Below are positions 27,801 through 35,778 of a DNA stretch of 35,824 nucleotides, one piece after another. Location: NCBI RefSeq assembly GCF_000242615.2, contig NZ_KI912269.1, positions 31,810-67,633 on the forward strand. The letters run 5' to 3'. The notes under the pieces are model-generated. The model had not been told where the DNA came from, did no database searches, and saw only the letters and a list, made by a program, of their open reading frames with translations. The first letter of the stretch is position 1, and every line of letters begins with the position of its first letter. The stretch comes from Holophaga foetida DSM 6591. Lineage in GTDB: Bacteria; Acidobacteriota; Holophagae; Holophagales; Holophagaceae. Both the position numbers and the translations under genes were made by a program.

Positions 27801-28202
27801 AAGCTTCAGTTCCGTGAGCACCTGTTTGACGAGGCTGCGCTGATCCGAGGGATCGAAGATGACGAAGTCCCGCCCCACGGGGGTGCGGTCGCCCTCACGG
27901 CGCAGGATGCGGGTGCAGAAGCTGTGGAAGGTGCTGACCCAGAGTTGCTCGACGGGCACTGACACCAGCTTCTGGACGCGCTCCCGCATCTCCTCGGCGG
28001 CCTTGTTGGTGAAGGTCACGGCCAGGATGGAGGAGGGATGGGCCCCCACCTCCTCGACAAGCCAGGCGATGCGGCGGGTGATCACCGTGGTCTTGCCGGA
28101 ACCGGCACCGGCGAGAATCAGCAATGGCCCATGGGAGTGCTGGACCGCCTCCTGCTGGGGCGGGTTCAGGTTCTGCAGAAGGGGGTGTCCGGCATGGCTC
28201 AT
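24822..28202 (-). CDS. pcrA: UvrD/PcrA-type superfamily 1 DNA helicase, intein-containing
   Basis: 1126 residues as translated; about 764 after removal of the intein (residues 254-615), the normal size for PcrA/UvrD. Q motif LNPPQQEAV; Walker A AGAGSGKT (31-38); motif Ia TFTNKAAEEM; motif II LLVDEYQDTN (219-228); motif III DEDQ/SIYGWRGAD, split by the intein; motif IV EQNYRS; motif V TIHCAKGLEF; motif VI VAITRAQ. A C-terminal tudor-like tail (GTRVRSPRFGRGVITSV...) fits the RNA-polymerase-binding end of PcrA/UvrD. It unwinds DNA 3'-5' in repair and transcription-coupled processes. The ATG sits directly after CAAGGG, a poor ribosome site, and only 21 bp after a tRNA gene, so its mRNA may start within or before the tRNA. 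Confidence 0.92.
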   Translation of the reverse strand: MSHAGHPLLQNLNPPQQEAVQHSHGPLLILAGAGSGKTTVITRRIAWLVEEVGAHPSSILAVTFTNKAAEEMRERVQKLVSVPVEQLWVSTFHSFCTRILRREGDRTPVGRDFVIFDPSDQRSLVKQVLTELKLPEKQFHPRKVLEMISDFKNRCLLPEEARAEALDPWTRKLLDAYELYQRGLRNQKACDFDDLLLYTERLFRDPMMQQVYSERFKYLLVDEYQDTNKAQYLLVRHLAEKHHNLCVVGDEDQCLAAGTLVALGDGALRPIEEIQKGDSVLSCHGSGDFRSAQVSEVYRRQSKGRGLRIRTTQGRTLVSTPEHTHFAGYRLGLSPQHHFVYLMRKDGMGCRIGTSQVHTRGQVKPVVGYLQRARQEHADALWILSVHDTENEARTQEAILSLQFQLPTLPFVPRKGKGQRGMVHDAALIQKVFASVDTEENGRKILEHFSLDPLRPHHLPQSRNSLRRNIVLTLCGDRRGASPMHRISLVGNDDEGRRALESMGFSIRSAKAGSGSWRFETCRKDFGEVVRLAKQIQGGLGGQLLMNARMGKGAGESNSLPLIPASLIRPGMALFDGLGGYDTVASAEPWDLEDVFDLNVERTHNFVANGILTHNSIYGWRGADIRNILDFKRDFPEASEIKLEQNYRSTQKILDAACTVIANNSQRLGKSLWTDLGHGEHLIFRLVDEGRLEAEWVVQRILEERAKAPGAKMAVLYRANWQSRQFEEALRAVNLPYKLVGGTKFYERQEVKDLLAYLRLACNPFDLVSFRRAISAPSRGVGPTTLAKIEAAIPEMGTALGGAAVLLKKGELKGRAQREMGRFLELFQRAEVELHTLSLGSFVRWMLVESGYVQMLEDEGTLEAEGRVRNLEEFVSAAVESEGQGLRLAEFLDRVSLASDADQVEEAAQLSLMTIHCAKGLEFPVVFLVGMEEDVFPNRNARDTDDGLEEERRLFYVAITRAQRKLYLTAARRRRVFGSEVMGMPSRFLRELPQEVLETPIRWGTELYQSGQGATSSSRMAPRGGGGASVASELQRIRGFFDRVKAVAPAEAEPAAPEPILPVMEDAPPVSSGALARGTRVRSPRFGRGVITSVTGSGEMLTYTIRFAEAGEKRIVARFGALEVES
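26358..27443 (-). mobile_element. In-frame intein with endonuclease-sized insert, in helicase motif III
   Basis: 362 residues. It starts at Cys1 (CLAAGTLVALGDG, block A) and ends NGILTHN, followed by Ser of the helicase; together these are the classic splicing residues Cys1, His-Asn, Ser+1. Block B is STPEHTHF (66-73) and block F is DVFDLNVERTHNF (341-353). A minimal splicing domain needs about 140-150 residues, so roughly 200 are inserted. No LAGLIDADG motif is visible. Residues 86-160 (FVYLM...CRIGTS...EARTQEAILSLQFQLP) have the order of a GIY-YIG nuclease start, a weak resemblance. The insertion lies between Gln and Ser of the ATP-binding motif III, an essential site typical for inteins. 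Confidence 0.9.
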
Positions 28203-28223
28203 CCCTTGAGTCTACCAAACGAC

Positions 28224-28309
28224 TGGTGCCCCCACCCGGACTCGAACCGGGACGCCGTTACCGGCAAGCGATTTTAAGTCGCGGGCGTCTGCCATTCCGC
28301 CATGGGGGC
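28224..28309 (-). tRNA. tRNA-Leu, anticodon UAA
   Basis: 86 nt including an encoded CCA. The acceptor arms GCCCCCA and TGGGGGC pair fully over 7 bp, with A as discriminator. The anticodon stem-loop reads CGACTTAAAATCG, giving the anticodon TAA. The long variable arm (TGCCGGTAACGGCG) is as expected for leucine, and the T arm is CCGGGTTCGAGTCCGGG-like (CCCGGTTCGAGTCCGGG). The D loop is one base shorter than the common form. It lies just upstream of the helicase gene on the same strand. Confidence 0.95.
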
Positions 28310-28380
28310 ACGGATTCAGCCTAGCCGAGCCGCGACACTGCCGCCAGTCCTGGCGGCGGTCCACAAGCATGGTTCATACA

Positions 28381-28399
28381 AAGAGAAAGAATCATTGTC
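28381..28399 (+). promoter_or_regulatory. Possible Fur-like box before the TonB-dependent receptor
   Basis: The 19 bases match 12 of 19 positions of the classical Fur consensus; the right half (AATCATTGTC) matches 9 of 10. It lies about 60 nt before the receptor start. The gap 28310-28457 also contains a 7-bp inverted repeat (CCGCCAGTCCTGGCGG, 28341-28356) of unknown meaning. Weak evidence for iron control. Confidence 0.25.
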
Positions 28400-28457
28400 A
28401 TTTTGAGCCCCAAGGCTATGTTTCTCCACAGGACCAGGGATGAGCCCGGAGACGTCA

Positions 28458-30425
28458 ATGATTAGTTCATTGAATTTACTTCAATGCCGTCACAAAGGCA
28501 TCCTGGGGTGTCTGGCGCTGCTGGTCACCAGCCTGGGGGCTGCGAACCAGACCGGGGAGCTGTCGCCCAAGGGGGTCCAGGATCTCCTCGAATTGATGAA
28601 CACCCCAGTGGACGTGGCTTCCAAGCGACCCCAATCCCTCCGGGAAAGCCCAGGCGCAGTGACCGTGCTGACCCGGGAAGAGATCCTGGGAAGCGGTGCC
28701 CGGGATCTTCTGGAAGCCCTGGCATTGGTGCCCGGGTTCCAGGCCATGGCCAGCAACTTCGGACATGTCGGCTCCTCGATGCGCGGCCTTGCCTCGGATG
28801 ATGGCAAGTTCCTCATCCTGGTGGATGGCCAGGAAATGAACGAAATCACGACGGGGACCTTCGCCCTGGGCAACCACGTCCCGGTGGACCAGATCAGCAG
28901 GATCGAGATCATCCGGGGACCGGGATCAGCCATCTACGGAGGGTTTGCGGGACTGGCCGTGGTGAAGGTGAGCACCCGGAGCGGTGAGGAACTCCAGGGG
29001 ATTTCGGCATCTGCACACCTGGGCCAGACCGGCTCCCAGATCACCACCCGAGACTACTCCGCGGCCTATGGCGGCACCCGGGGCGATCTGACCTACTCCC
29101 TGGCCTATTCGTGGGGTACGGCCCTCCGAGGGCAGGACTTCACGACCGCCACGAATCTGCTCACACAGACACCCGTGGTGGTGAACATGGGCGAAAACAG
29201 CAGGCTCTACCAGGGTTTCCTCAACGTAGGACTCCGCTGGAGGGACGCATCCCTGCGCTTCATTCGGGATCTCTACGAGCACGACACCCTCGTGACATCG
29301 TCTCCCATGGAAACCCATGGGACCTATCTCGAACTTGGCTATGCATGGCATCCCACAGAGGGCCTCGGCATCACTCCGCGCCTTGCCTACAAGGAACAGA
29401 GCGCCTGGGACATGCCCGATCCTTCCAACCCCAATACGGGTCGGCGCTTCCGACGCACCCTGGGTGGGTTCCAGGCGAACTACACCCCCTCCCAGAAATG
29501 GAACATCCTGGCGGGGATGGACTACTGGGAAGACACGGGCATCACCAATCCAGTCCTGCGCCCCTGGAGCTTTTCCCAGGCCCCCAGGGTCACCTATCAG
29601 AACCAAGCCATCTTTCTTCAAATGGACTGGACCACATCGACCTGGACGGCCACTCTGGGGGGTCGGTACGACCACAATAGTCAGGCGGGCGGGTGCTTCG
29701 TCCCGCGCCTGGCAGTCACCCGGGCCTGGAATGGGCAGCACTTCAAGCTCCTCGCAGCAAGGGCCTTCCGGACCCCCACGTTCTGGAACCTCGACACCAA
29801 CCCTGCCATCAAACCCGAGCGTATCCGGACTCTGGAACTCGAATACGGATTCCAGATCTCTGAGCAGGCCTACCTGACCCTGAATGCCTTCGACACACGG
29901 ATTGATGGATTCATCTTCCACGTACCAACACCGACTCCGCCCTTTGCCACCCACCGGAACGGGGGAGCCTTGGGAACCCGGGGAGTGGAGGCCGAGCTTC
30001 GCTTCCAAGGGGCTTGGGGCGATTGCCGCCTGGGCCTGGAGAGCCACCGAGCCACCGTCCGGGATATCCCGGAGTTCCAGGTTCCGGACGAATCCAATTA
30101 CCTAGTGGGTATGGCCAACCTGAAACTCACGTTCCTGGCCACCCTCCGCTTGACGCCCACCTGGGACCTCTGCCCCAGCATCACGTCCCTTGGCCCGCGC
30201 TACACCATGGAGGGCGGGCAGGGCATCCAGCCCAGGGACAGCGCCACCCAGGTCAATCTCGTGCTCAACGGGAACTGGCCGAAGCTTGGCATGAAGGCGA
30301 GCTTCGGTGCCCGAAACATGACAGATGCCCGACCGGGCTATGCGACGCCCCAATCCAGCAATGTCAACGAAACCCTCCCCAATCTGGGCCGGGAGTACTT
30401 TGCGAGGCTTGGCTACAACTTCTGA
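28458..30425 (+). CDS. TonB-dependent outer-membrane receptor
   Basis: 655 residues from the ATG at 28458, with CGGAGA 7 nt upstream; an ATG at 28440 is an alternative. Signal peptide about 1-29. The plug domain lies at about 45-170: ELMNTPVDVASKRPQSLRESPGAVTVLT, LVDGQEMNE, RIEIIRGPGSAIYGG. A barrel follows with an Arg-Thr-Pro plug-contact motif (ARAFRTPTFWNL) and a C-terminal GYNF with final Phe. It takes up a scarce ligand across the outer membrane using TonB energy; the subtype with an N-terminal ELMN.PV.VASK stretch has no certain substrate. Glycogen phosphorylase starts 11 bp after it, so the two are probably co-transcribed. Confidence 0.9.
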   Translation: MISSLNLLQCRHKGILGCLALLVTSLGAANQTGELSPKGVQDLLELMNTPVDVASKRPQSLRESPGAVTVLTREEILGSGARDLLEALALVPGFQAMASNFGHVGSSMRGLASDDGKFLILVDGQEMNEITTGTFALGNHVPVDQISRIEIIRGPGSAIYGGFAGLAVVKVSTRSGEELQGISASAHLGQTGSQITTRDYSAAYGGTRGDLTYSLAYSWGTALRGQDFTTATNLLTQTPVVVNMGENSRLYQGFLNVGLRWRDASLRFIRDLYEHDTLVTSSPMETHGTYLELGYAWHPTEGLGITPRLAYKEQSAWDMPDPSNPNTGRRFRRTLGGFQANYTPSQKWNILAGMDYWEDTGITNPVLRPWSFSQAPRVTYQNQAIFLQMDWTTSTWTATLGGRYDHNSQAGGCFVPRLAVTRAWNGQHFKLLAARAFRTPTFWNLDTNPAIKPERIRTLELEYGFQISEQAYLTLNAFDTRIDGFIFHVPTPTPPFATHRNGGALGTRGVEAELRFQGAWGDCRLGLESHRATVRDIPEFQVPDESNYLVGMANLKLTFLATLRLTPTWDLCPSITSLGPRYTMEGGQGIQPRDSATQVNLVLNGNWPKLGMKASFGARNMTDARPGYATPQSSNVNETLPNLGREYFARLGYNF

Positions 30426-30436
30426 CGAGGTCCACC

Positions 30437-32896
30437 ATGGTCGTAGGCGCCATCAAGTTCCCCCAGCCCTCCCCCGGGGGAATGGATGTTCCTTCCATCA
30501 CCCAGGACTTTGCCCATCAGGTGATGTATGCCGTCGCCAAGGACCAGTACACGGCCCTCCCATTCGACGCCTACTACGCTTTGGCCCTGGCGGTGAGGGA
30601 CCGCCTCATGGAGCGCTGGTTCAAGACCCAGAACACCTATTACCACCAGAACGTGAAGCGGGTCTATTACCTGTCCCTGGAGTTCCTGATGGGGCGAACC
30701 CTGCGGAACAACATCCTCAACCTCGGGGCTCAGGATGCGTATTCCCAGGCCATGGAAGAGCTTGGATTCCGTCTGGAGGATCTGGCCAAGGAGGAACGGG
30801 ACGCTGGCCTGGGCAACGGTGGCCTGGGCAGGCTCGCGGCCTGCATCCTGGACGCTGCAGCAACCCTGGAGCTGCCCTTCTATGGCTATGGCATCCGCTA
30901 TGAGTTCGGAATCTTCCAGCAGAAGATCGTCGACGGTGCCCAGATGGAGTGTCCTGATCCCTGGCTCCGCTACGGGAACCCCTGGGAGATCCCCCGCCCG
31001 GACGCCATTTTCCCGGTGCATTTCTACGGTCGTACCCACGGCTACCACGACAGCAACGGATGCTATCGGGTGGAATGGGTGGACACCGAGGACGTCTGGG
31101 CTATGGCCTATGACACCCCCATTGCAGGGTTCCACAATGGCACCGTGAACACCCTGCGCCTCTGGTCTGCCAAATCCAGCCGCGAATTCGACCTGGGCCA
31201 CTTCAACGCTGGGGACTACGCAAGGGCCGTCGAGGACAAGACCCGTTCCGAAAACATCTCCAAGGTGCTCTACCCGGCGGATGACCAGAGCGCCGGAAAG
31301 GAACTGCGTCTCAAACAGCAGTATTTCTTTGTATCCGCCACGCTGCAGGATGTGGTCCGCCGCTTCAAGAAACGGATCCGATGGACCTGGGAAGAACTCC
31401 CGGACAAGGTGGCCATCCAGCTCAACGACACCCACCCCGCCCTGGCGGTGCCGGAGCTGATGCGGGTCCTGGTGGATCAGGAAGGGCTGGACTGGGATCT
31501 GGCCTGGTCCATTACCCAGGGAGTCTGCGCCTATACCAACCACACCGTCCTCCCAGAAGCCCTTGAGGTCTGGCCCATGGAGCTGTGGCGACGCCTTCTT
31601 CCCCGGCACGCGGAAATCGTCGAGGAGATCGATCGCCGCTTCCGCCTTACGGTGCGCCAGCACTACCCATTCGATGATGCCAAGCTCCATCGCCTAGCCA
31701 TCGTGGACGACGGCCACAGCATTCGCATGGCCCACCTGGCCATCGTGGGCAGCCATTCCGTCAATGGTGTCGCGGAACTCCACACCAGAATCCTGAAGGC
31801 CTCCACCTTCGCCGAGATGAATGCCCTCTTCCCGGGGAGGATCAACAACAAGACCAATGGCATCACTCCCCGGCGCTGGCTGCTCAAGTGCAATCCGAAG
31901 CTCGCAGCCCTTATCAGCGAAGCGATCGGGGAGGGCTGGATCACGCACCTGGAGGAGCTCCACAGGCTGGCCCCCTTCGCCACCGATGCCGCCTTCCAGG
32001 AGCGCTGGCGCAGGGTGAAACAGGCCAACAAGGAGGCGCTGGCGGAAAAAGGAAGGCGCAGCGGCGACTTCAACCTTGATGCTGGATTCCTGTTCGATAT
32101 CCAAGTGAAGCGCATCCATGAATACAAACGGCAGCTCCTCAACCTCCTGCATGTGGCCGCCCTCTGGAACCGCCTCCGGGATGGCGAAGAGATCGGGGTG
32201 CCCAGATCCGTCATGCTGGGTGGCAAGGCCGCCCCGGCCTACTGGACGGCCAAGCAGATCATCCGCCTCACCGGAGCCCTGGCTAGGGCGATTCAGACGG
32301 ACCCCCTCGCCAAGGGAAAGCTTGAGGTGACCTTCCTTCCCAACTACTGCGTCTCTCTGGCCGAAAGGATCTTCCCGGCCTGCGAGCTGTCCGAGCAGAT
32401 CTCCACCGCGGGCATGGAGGCCTCGGGTACCGGGAACATGAAAGCCGCCCTCAATGGCGCCCTTACCATCGGCACCCTGGATGGCGCCAACGTCGAGATC
32501 ATGGAGGAGGTGGGCGCTGAGAACATCTTCATCTTCGGACACAAGGCCCACGAGATCGTAGCCCTTCGGGACACCGGGTACCGGCCGAGGAGTTGGGCTG
32601 AGGGCAACCCCACCCTTAGGCGAGCCATCGAGACCATCGACCGCCTGGACGGGGGCAGCTTCTCGGGTCTGGCCAATGCCCTCCTGGAGTCCGACCACTA
32701 CTTCCACTGCGCAGATTTCGCAGCCTACCTCGAAGCCCAGGAACGGGTCTCACGGACCTATGCCGAACCCGCAGAATGGACCCGCCGCTCCATCCTCAAC
32801 GTTGCGGGCATGGGCAAGTTCTCCATTGATCGGACAGTGGAGGAATATGCCCGGGAGATCTGGAAGGCGGAACGGATGCCGGTGCCCCTACCTTAA
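30437..32896 (+). CDS. glgP: Glycogen/maltodextrin phosphorylase
   Basis: 819 residues, the usual length (about 800-830). It releases glucose 1-phosphate from alpha-1,4-glucans in the cytoplasm. The start at 30437 has GAGG 6 nt upstream and directly follows the receptor stop. Landmarks: YYLSLEFLMGRTL near residue 76, GLGNGGLGRLAAC near 120, QLNDTHPALAVPEL, and the pyridoxal-phosphate site EASGTGNMKAALNGALTIG with the cofactor lysine at about residue 669. Very high similarity to the family is expected. Its pairing with a TonB receptor could mean glucan uptake, but no other glycogen gene is present in the window. Confidence 0.95.
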   Translation: MVVGAIKFPQPSPGGMDVPSITQDFAHQVMYAVAKDQYTALPFDAYYALALAVRDRLMERWFKTQNTYYHQNVKRVYYLSLEFLMGRTLRNNILNLGAQDAYSQAMEELGFRLEDLAKEERDAGLGNGGLGRLAACILDAAATLELPFYGYGIRYEFGIFQQKIVDGAQMECPDPWLRYGNPWEIPRPDAIFPVHFYGRTHGYHDSNGCYRVEWVDTEDVWAMAYDTPIAGFHNGTVNTLRLWSAKSSREFDLGHFNAGDYARAVEDKTRSENISKVLYPADDQSAGKELRLKQQYFFVSATLQDVVRRFKKRIRWTWEELPDKVAIQLNDTHPALAVPELMRVLVDQEGLDWDLAWSITQGVCAYTNHTVLPEALEVWPMELWRRLLPRHAEIVEEIDRRFRLTVRQHYPFDDAKLHRLAIVDDGHSIRMAHLAIVGSHSVNGVAELHTRILKASTFAEMNALFPGRINNKTNGITPRRWLLKCNPKLAALISEAIGEGWITHLEELHRLAPFATDAAFQERWRRVKQANKEALAEKGRRSGDFNLDAGFLFDIQVKRIHEYKRQLLNLLHVAALWNRLRDGEEIGVPRSVMLGGKAAPAYWTAKQIIRLTGALARAIQTDPLAKGKLEVTFLPNYCVSLAERIFPACELSEQISTAGMEASGTGNMKAALNGALTIGTLDGANVEIMEEVGAENIFIFGHKAHEIVALRDTGYRPRSWAEGNPTLRRAIETIDRLDGGSFSGLANALLESDHYFHCADFAAYLEAQERVSRTYAEPAEWTRRSILNVAGMGKFSIDRTVEEYAREIWKAERMPVPLP

Positions 32897-32904
32897 GGCC
32901 AGCT

Positions 32905-33132
32905 TCAGCCACCGCTGACGGGGGGCATGAGGGCCACCTCGTCCCCATCCTTGAGGGGTTGCTGGCGATCGACGAAGGTCCGGTTCACGGCCAGGAGAGC
33001 ATCCTTTGGGAGCGAAGCAAAGCGGGGGTCCGCAAGCAGCTCACCCAGGGTGCCTTCGGCACCAAGGGGGAACTCGGCACGGTCGAACCCCAGGAGTTCG
33101 CGGTATCGGGCAAAGCAGAGCACGGTCAACAT
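32905..33132 (-). CDS. moaD: MoaD/ThiS-family sulfur carrier, probably molybdopterin synthase small subunit
   Basis: 75 residues, slightly shorter than usual. Beta-grasp pattern: VLCFARYRELLG at the start, ALLAVNRTFVDRQQPLKDGDEVALMPPVSGG at the end. The C-terminal Gly-Gly becomes a thiocarboxylate and donates sulfur to the molybdenum cofactor precursor when paired with MoaE. The phrase ARYRELLG and the end PPVSGG favour MoaD over ThiS. No other cofactor gene is nearby. It is convergent with glgP (8-bp gap) and separated from the upstream coiled-coil gene by a hairpin. Confidence 0.85.
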   Translation of the reverse strand: MLTVLCFARYRELLGFDRAEFPLGAEGTLGELLADPRFASLPKDALLAVNRTFVDRQQPLKDGDEVALMPPVSGG

Positions 33133-33148
33133 GGGACCACCCTAGCAC

Positions 33149-33180
33149 GGGATGAGCCCGGCCAAAACCGGGCTCATCCC
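33149..33180 (-). terminator. Hairpin between the coiled-coil gene and moaD
   Basis: Perfect 13-bp inverted repeat, arms 33149-33161 and 33168-33180 around a 6-nt loop. It lies 16 nt past the stop of the small coiled-coil gene. On the minus strand a T-run precedes the stem and none follows it, so this is not a textbook terminator. It may also act as an mRNA end or processing structure upstream of moaD. Confidence 0.45.
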
Positions 33181-33195
33181 GAAAAAAACGAGTTT

Positions 33196-33489
33196 TCAGA
33201 GATCGATTTCGCCCATTCCGAGGTCTTCAGCGCTCTCCTCGCCCTCCTTGATGGCAGGAGAGATGTCCAGATCGTTCTCAAGTCCGAGGATCTCACTGGC
33301 GGATGCATACATCTGCCCGATGGTCTGCTTGCGAGTCTCGAAGGTCTGGATGAGCTCCTGAACCCGTTTGATTTCCTCGTTGAGATGCTGCCACTCGGCC
33401 CGGAGGGCATTGTTCATCTGGTCAACGTCCTGACGGCAGCGCTCCCTAGCCTGCTGATAGAACGATTGCTGTTCCTTGTTGAGGTCCAT
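33196..33489 (-). CDS. Small coiled-coil protein, unknown function
   Basis: 97 residues. The start at 33489 has GGAG 9 nt upstream. Residues about 1-60 are Gln/Glu/Arg-rich with heptad-like spacing (EQQSFYQQARERCRQDVDQM, ALRAEWQHLNEEIKRVQELI), predicting a helical coiled coil. The last third is acidic (GEESAEDLGMGEIDL). It has no signal peptide or membrane span, so it is cytoplasmic. It follows the Ser/Thr kinase by 55 bp on the same strand and may be co-expressed with it; it could be a partner or substrate, which is only inferred from position. Confidence 0.7.
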   Translation of the reverse strand: MDLNKEQQSFYQQARERCRQDVDQMNNALRAEWQHLNEEIKRVQELIQTFETRKQTIGQMYASASEILGLENDLDISPAIKEGEESAEDLGMGEIDL

Positions 33490-33544
33490 GGGGGGAACTC
33501 CGTAATGAAAGTTTTCAGTGGCTACAAGCAGGATAGCAGGTGAA

Positions 33545-35419
33545 TCAGACCAGCACCCAGTAGAAGAGGAGAATCACCACCAAGCCCCCAAGGAGCAGCA
33601 ATCCGATGAGCCATTTTGGGGTGCCGCCGGACCTGGGCAGGGGACGGGGGCGAAGCGGAGGCACCGTGCGGGGCGTGGGCTCAGAGATCCGGGTGGCCGT
33701 ATTCCCCGTGGGCAGATCCGAACGCCGGATCATCACAGGCTCCGGCGGAGTGCGGCGCTTGAAGCGGGATGCCATGTGGAGTTCCAGCTGATCACGAGTT
33801 CCGCGTAGCAGCATGTTCACGAACTCGGCCACCTCGTGCTCGGTGGGTTCCCCCCCCTGCGCGACCATCAGGGCCTTGAGATCCTTTTCCATGGAACGGG
33901 CCGTGGGGTATCGGTAGTCGAGGTTCTTCTGGAGAGCCTTTTCCAGAATCGCCACCATTTCGTGCGAGATGGAGGCGTTGAAGGCCCGGACATCGGCCAC
34001 CTTCCCCAGGCGGACTTTCTCGAGCACGCCCAGTTCACTATCGGCCTGGAAGCAGCGCTCTCCGGTCAGAAGCTCGAAGAGCACCAGTCCGAGGCTGTAG
34101 ATGTCCGAACGACTGTCCAAAGCCTGCCCCAGGGCCTGCTCCGGGCTCATGTAGAGGAGCTTGCCCTTGAGGGCCCCGGCCATGGTCTGGGTGCTCTTGG
34201 TGGCGGCCTTGGCAATGCCGAAATCCACCAGTTTCACAGCCCCTTCGACAGAGATCAGGATGTTCTGGGGGCTCACATCCCGATGCACCAGACGCAGTTC
34301 CTTGTCGTCCATGCCCCGCTTCCGATGGGCATAGTCCAGGGCATTGGCCACCCGCATGACCACGAAAGCGGCCACGGACTCGGGGAGGGGCGTCTTGTAT
34401 TCCCGGACTTTGCGAAGGATGCTGCGCAGATCCTTGCCGTCCACGTATTCCATGGCGATGTAATAGAACCCAGCAGCTCGCCCCAAGTCAAAGATCTGCA
34501 CGATATTGGGATGAGTGAGCTGGGCCGCCAGCTTGGCCTCGTCGATGAACATCCGGACGAACTCGTCGTTGTCCGAAAGGTGGGGCAGGATCCGCTTGAT
34601 GGCGACAATCTTCTGGAAGTCATGAACCCCACGTTGCCGGGCCTTGAAGAGCTCCGCCATCCCCCCCACGGCGATCTTCTCCAGGAGGTAGTAGTTGCCG
34701 AACTCCTCGGGTGTCGGGGCTCCCGCGGGAACGGGGACAAGCGAAGGCGGCGAGGCTGGAGCGGCCTCCGGCACCGAGGGCTTCCGATCAGCCAGATCGG
34801 CCTCGGGCATGGCGAAGGGATCATTGATCCCCGAAAAACCACTGAGGGTGAAGTCATCCGAAAGGGATACCGACTTGTGGGGTGTGCCATCCACCGGCCC
34901 CAGGAGACTCTCGAAGAGGTCCGGAAGCCCCGAGCCAGGCAAGGGCGTCGGCGACGCCACAGGAACGACTCCGGGAAGGGAATCCGCCAAGAATTCAGGA
35001 TCCTGAGTGCCCTCCAGATCCGCCACGATGTCCCCGAAGAGATCCTCAGCGGTGAACTTGCCCCCATCGGCCGCAACGGGCCGCTTCAATCCGGCGAGAG
35101 CCGAGGTCCATTGTTCGGGGGTTGCTGCGGGATCCAAGCGACCGGAGGGGCTCCCCAGATCCGAAGCCAGGAGACCGGGACCCACCACCACGTAGGCCAA
35201 CCCAGGATTGCCCATCCTCAGAGCACGCACCACGGCACTGGCGGCGGGATTGGCGGGAGAGGCCGCCAGCACGGCATCGGGCCGGGGGCCAGGAGGCAGG
35301 GGGCCGGACCTCTGGCTGTCAACCCACGCCAGATCCCAGCCAGCGGACTCGAAGGCACGCTCCAGGGTCGGGGTCCTCAAGAACCCTCCGTCAAGGACCA
35401 TCAAAAAGGGGCGGGGCAT
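33545..35419 (-). CDS. Membrane-anchored Ser/Thr protein kinase with N-terminal receiver-like region
   Basis: 624 residues. The N-terminal 1-115 resembles a degenerate response-regulator fold (FLMVLDGGFLRTPTLERAF, DAVLAASP, GLAYVVVGPG) without a clear phospho-accepting Asp triad. A low-complexity linker follows to about 240. The kinase domain covers about 242-515: glycine loop IAVGGMAELFKA, Lys275 in VAIK, Glu294, HRDVSPQN at 379-386, DFG at 399-401, SPEQ at 425-428. Val-Ser replaces the usual Leu-Lys after HRD, a variant common in bacterial kinases of this type. A single transmembrane helix (about 603-624) lies at the extreme C-terminus, so the kinase faces the cytoplasm with almost nothing outside. 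It is divergent from rpsU. Confidence 0.9.
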   Translation of the reverse strand: MPRPFLMVLDGGFLRTPTLERAFESAGWDLAWVDSQRSGPLPPGPRPDAVLAASPANPAASAVVRALRMGNPGLAYVVVGPGLLASDLGSPSGRLDPAATPEQWTSALAGLKRPVAADGGKFTAEDLFGDIVADLEGTQDPEFLADSLPGVVPVASPTPLPGSGLPDLFESLLGPVDGTPHKSVSLSDDFTLSGFSGINDPFAMPEADLADRKPSVPEAAPASPPSLVPVPAGAPTPEEFGNYYLLEKIAVGGMAELFKARQRGVHDFQKIVAIKRILPHLSDNDEFVRMFIDEAKLAAQLTHPNIVQIFDLGRAAGFYYIAMEYVDGKDLRSILRKVREYKTPLPESVAAFVVMRVANALDYAHRKRGMDDKELRLVHRDVSPQNILISVEGAVKLVDFGIAKAATKSTQTMAGALKGKLLYMSPEQALGQALDSRSDIYSLGLVLFELLTGERCFQADSELGVLEKVRLGKVADVRAFNASISHEMVAILEKALQKNLDYRYPTARSMEKDLKALMVAQGGEPTEHEVAEFVNMLLRGTRDQLELHMASRFKRRTPPEPVMIRRSDLPTGNTATRISEPTPRTVPPLRPRPLPRSGGTPKWLIGLLLLGGLVVILLFYWVLV

Positions 35420-35550
35420 GGCATCTCGTGTGGAAACCTCGATGATATCAGTCTCTCGATAATCATTCCTCGCAATTTCCCAGGTTCTGGCCTAATCTGG
35501 ACGACGGTCCCTGCACGGGACGACGCCACAATGAAGGGGGGGATACATAC

Positions 35551-35757
35551 ATGCCTTTGGTTAAAGTCAAAGAAGACGAGACCTTTGAAAACGCGCTACG
35601 GCGCTTCAAGCGCAAGTGCGAAAAGTCCGGAATCATGAGCGAGCTCAAGAAGCGGCAGCACTTTGAAAAGCCCAGTGCGAAGCGTAAGCGGAAGATGCTG
35701 GCTGCCCGCAAGAAGACCCTCAAGCGTTTGGCCCAGGAGCGCCGCGTGATGGGTTGA
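35551..35757 (+). CDS. rpsU: 30S ribosomal protein S21
   Basis: 68 residues, the usual length. Basic protein of the small ribosomal subunit that helps mRNA binding at initiation. [20 protein letters not shown] and the Lys/Arg-rich C-terminal half ([16 protein letters not shown]...) match the S21 family end to end. A strong GGGGGG site lies about 9 nt upstream of the ATG. A terminator follows about 20 nt after the stop, so it is a single-gene unit here. Confidence 0.96.
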   Translation: MPLVKVKEDETFENALRRFKRKCEKSGIMSELKKRQHFEKPSAKRKRKMLAARKKTLKRLAQERRVMG

Positions 35758-35778
35758 TCCCATCCCGTATAGCCCTGA

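Noticed and set aside
28341..28356. Short inverted repeat CCGCCAGTCCTGGCGG as a terminator
   Set aside because: Stem of only 7 bp with a 2-nt loop, no T-run, and no gene ending next to it; left unassigned.
33836..35638. Plus-strand open frame of 600 codons antisense to the kinase, running into rpsU
   Set aside because: It overlaps the start of rpsU in another frame and is His/Gly-rich without a domain; the minus strand has a complete kinase.
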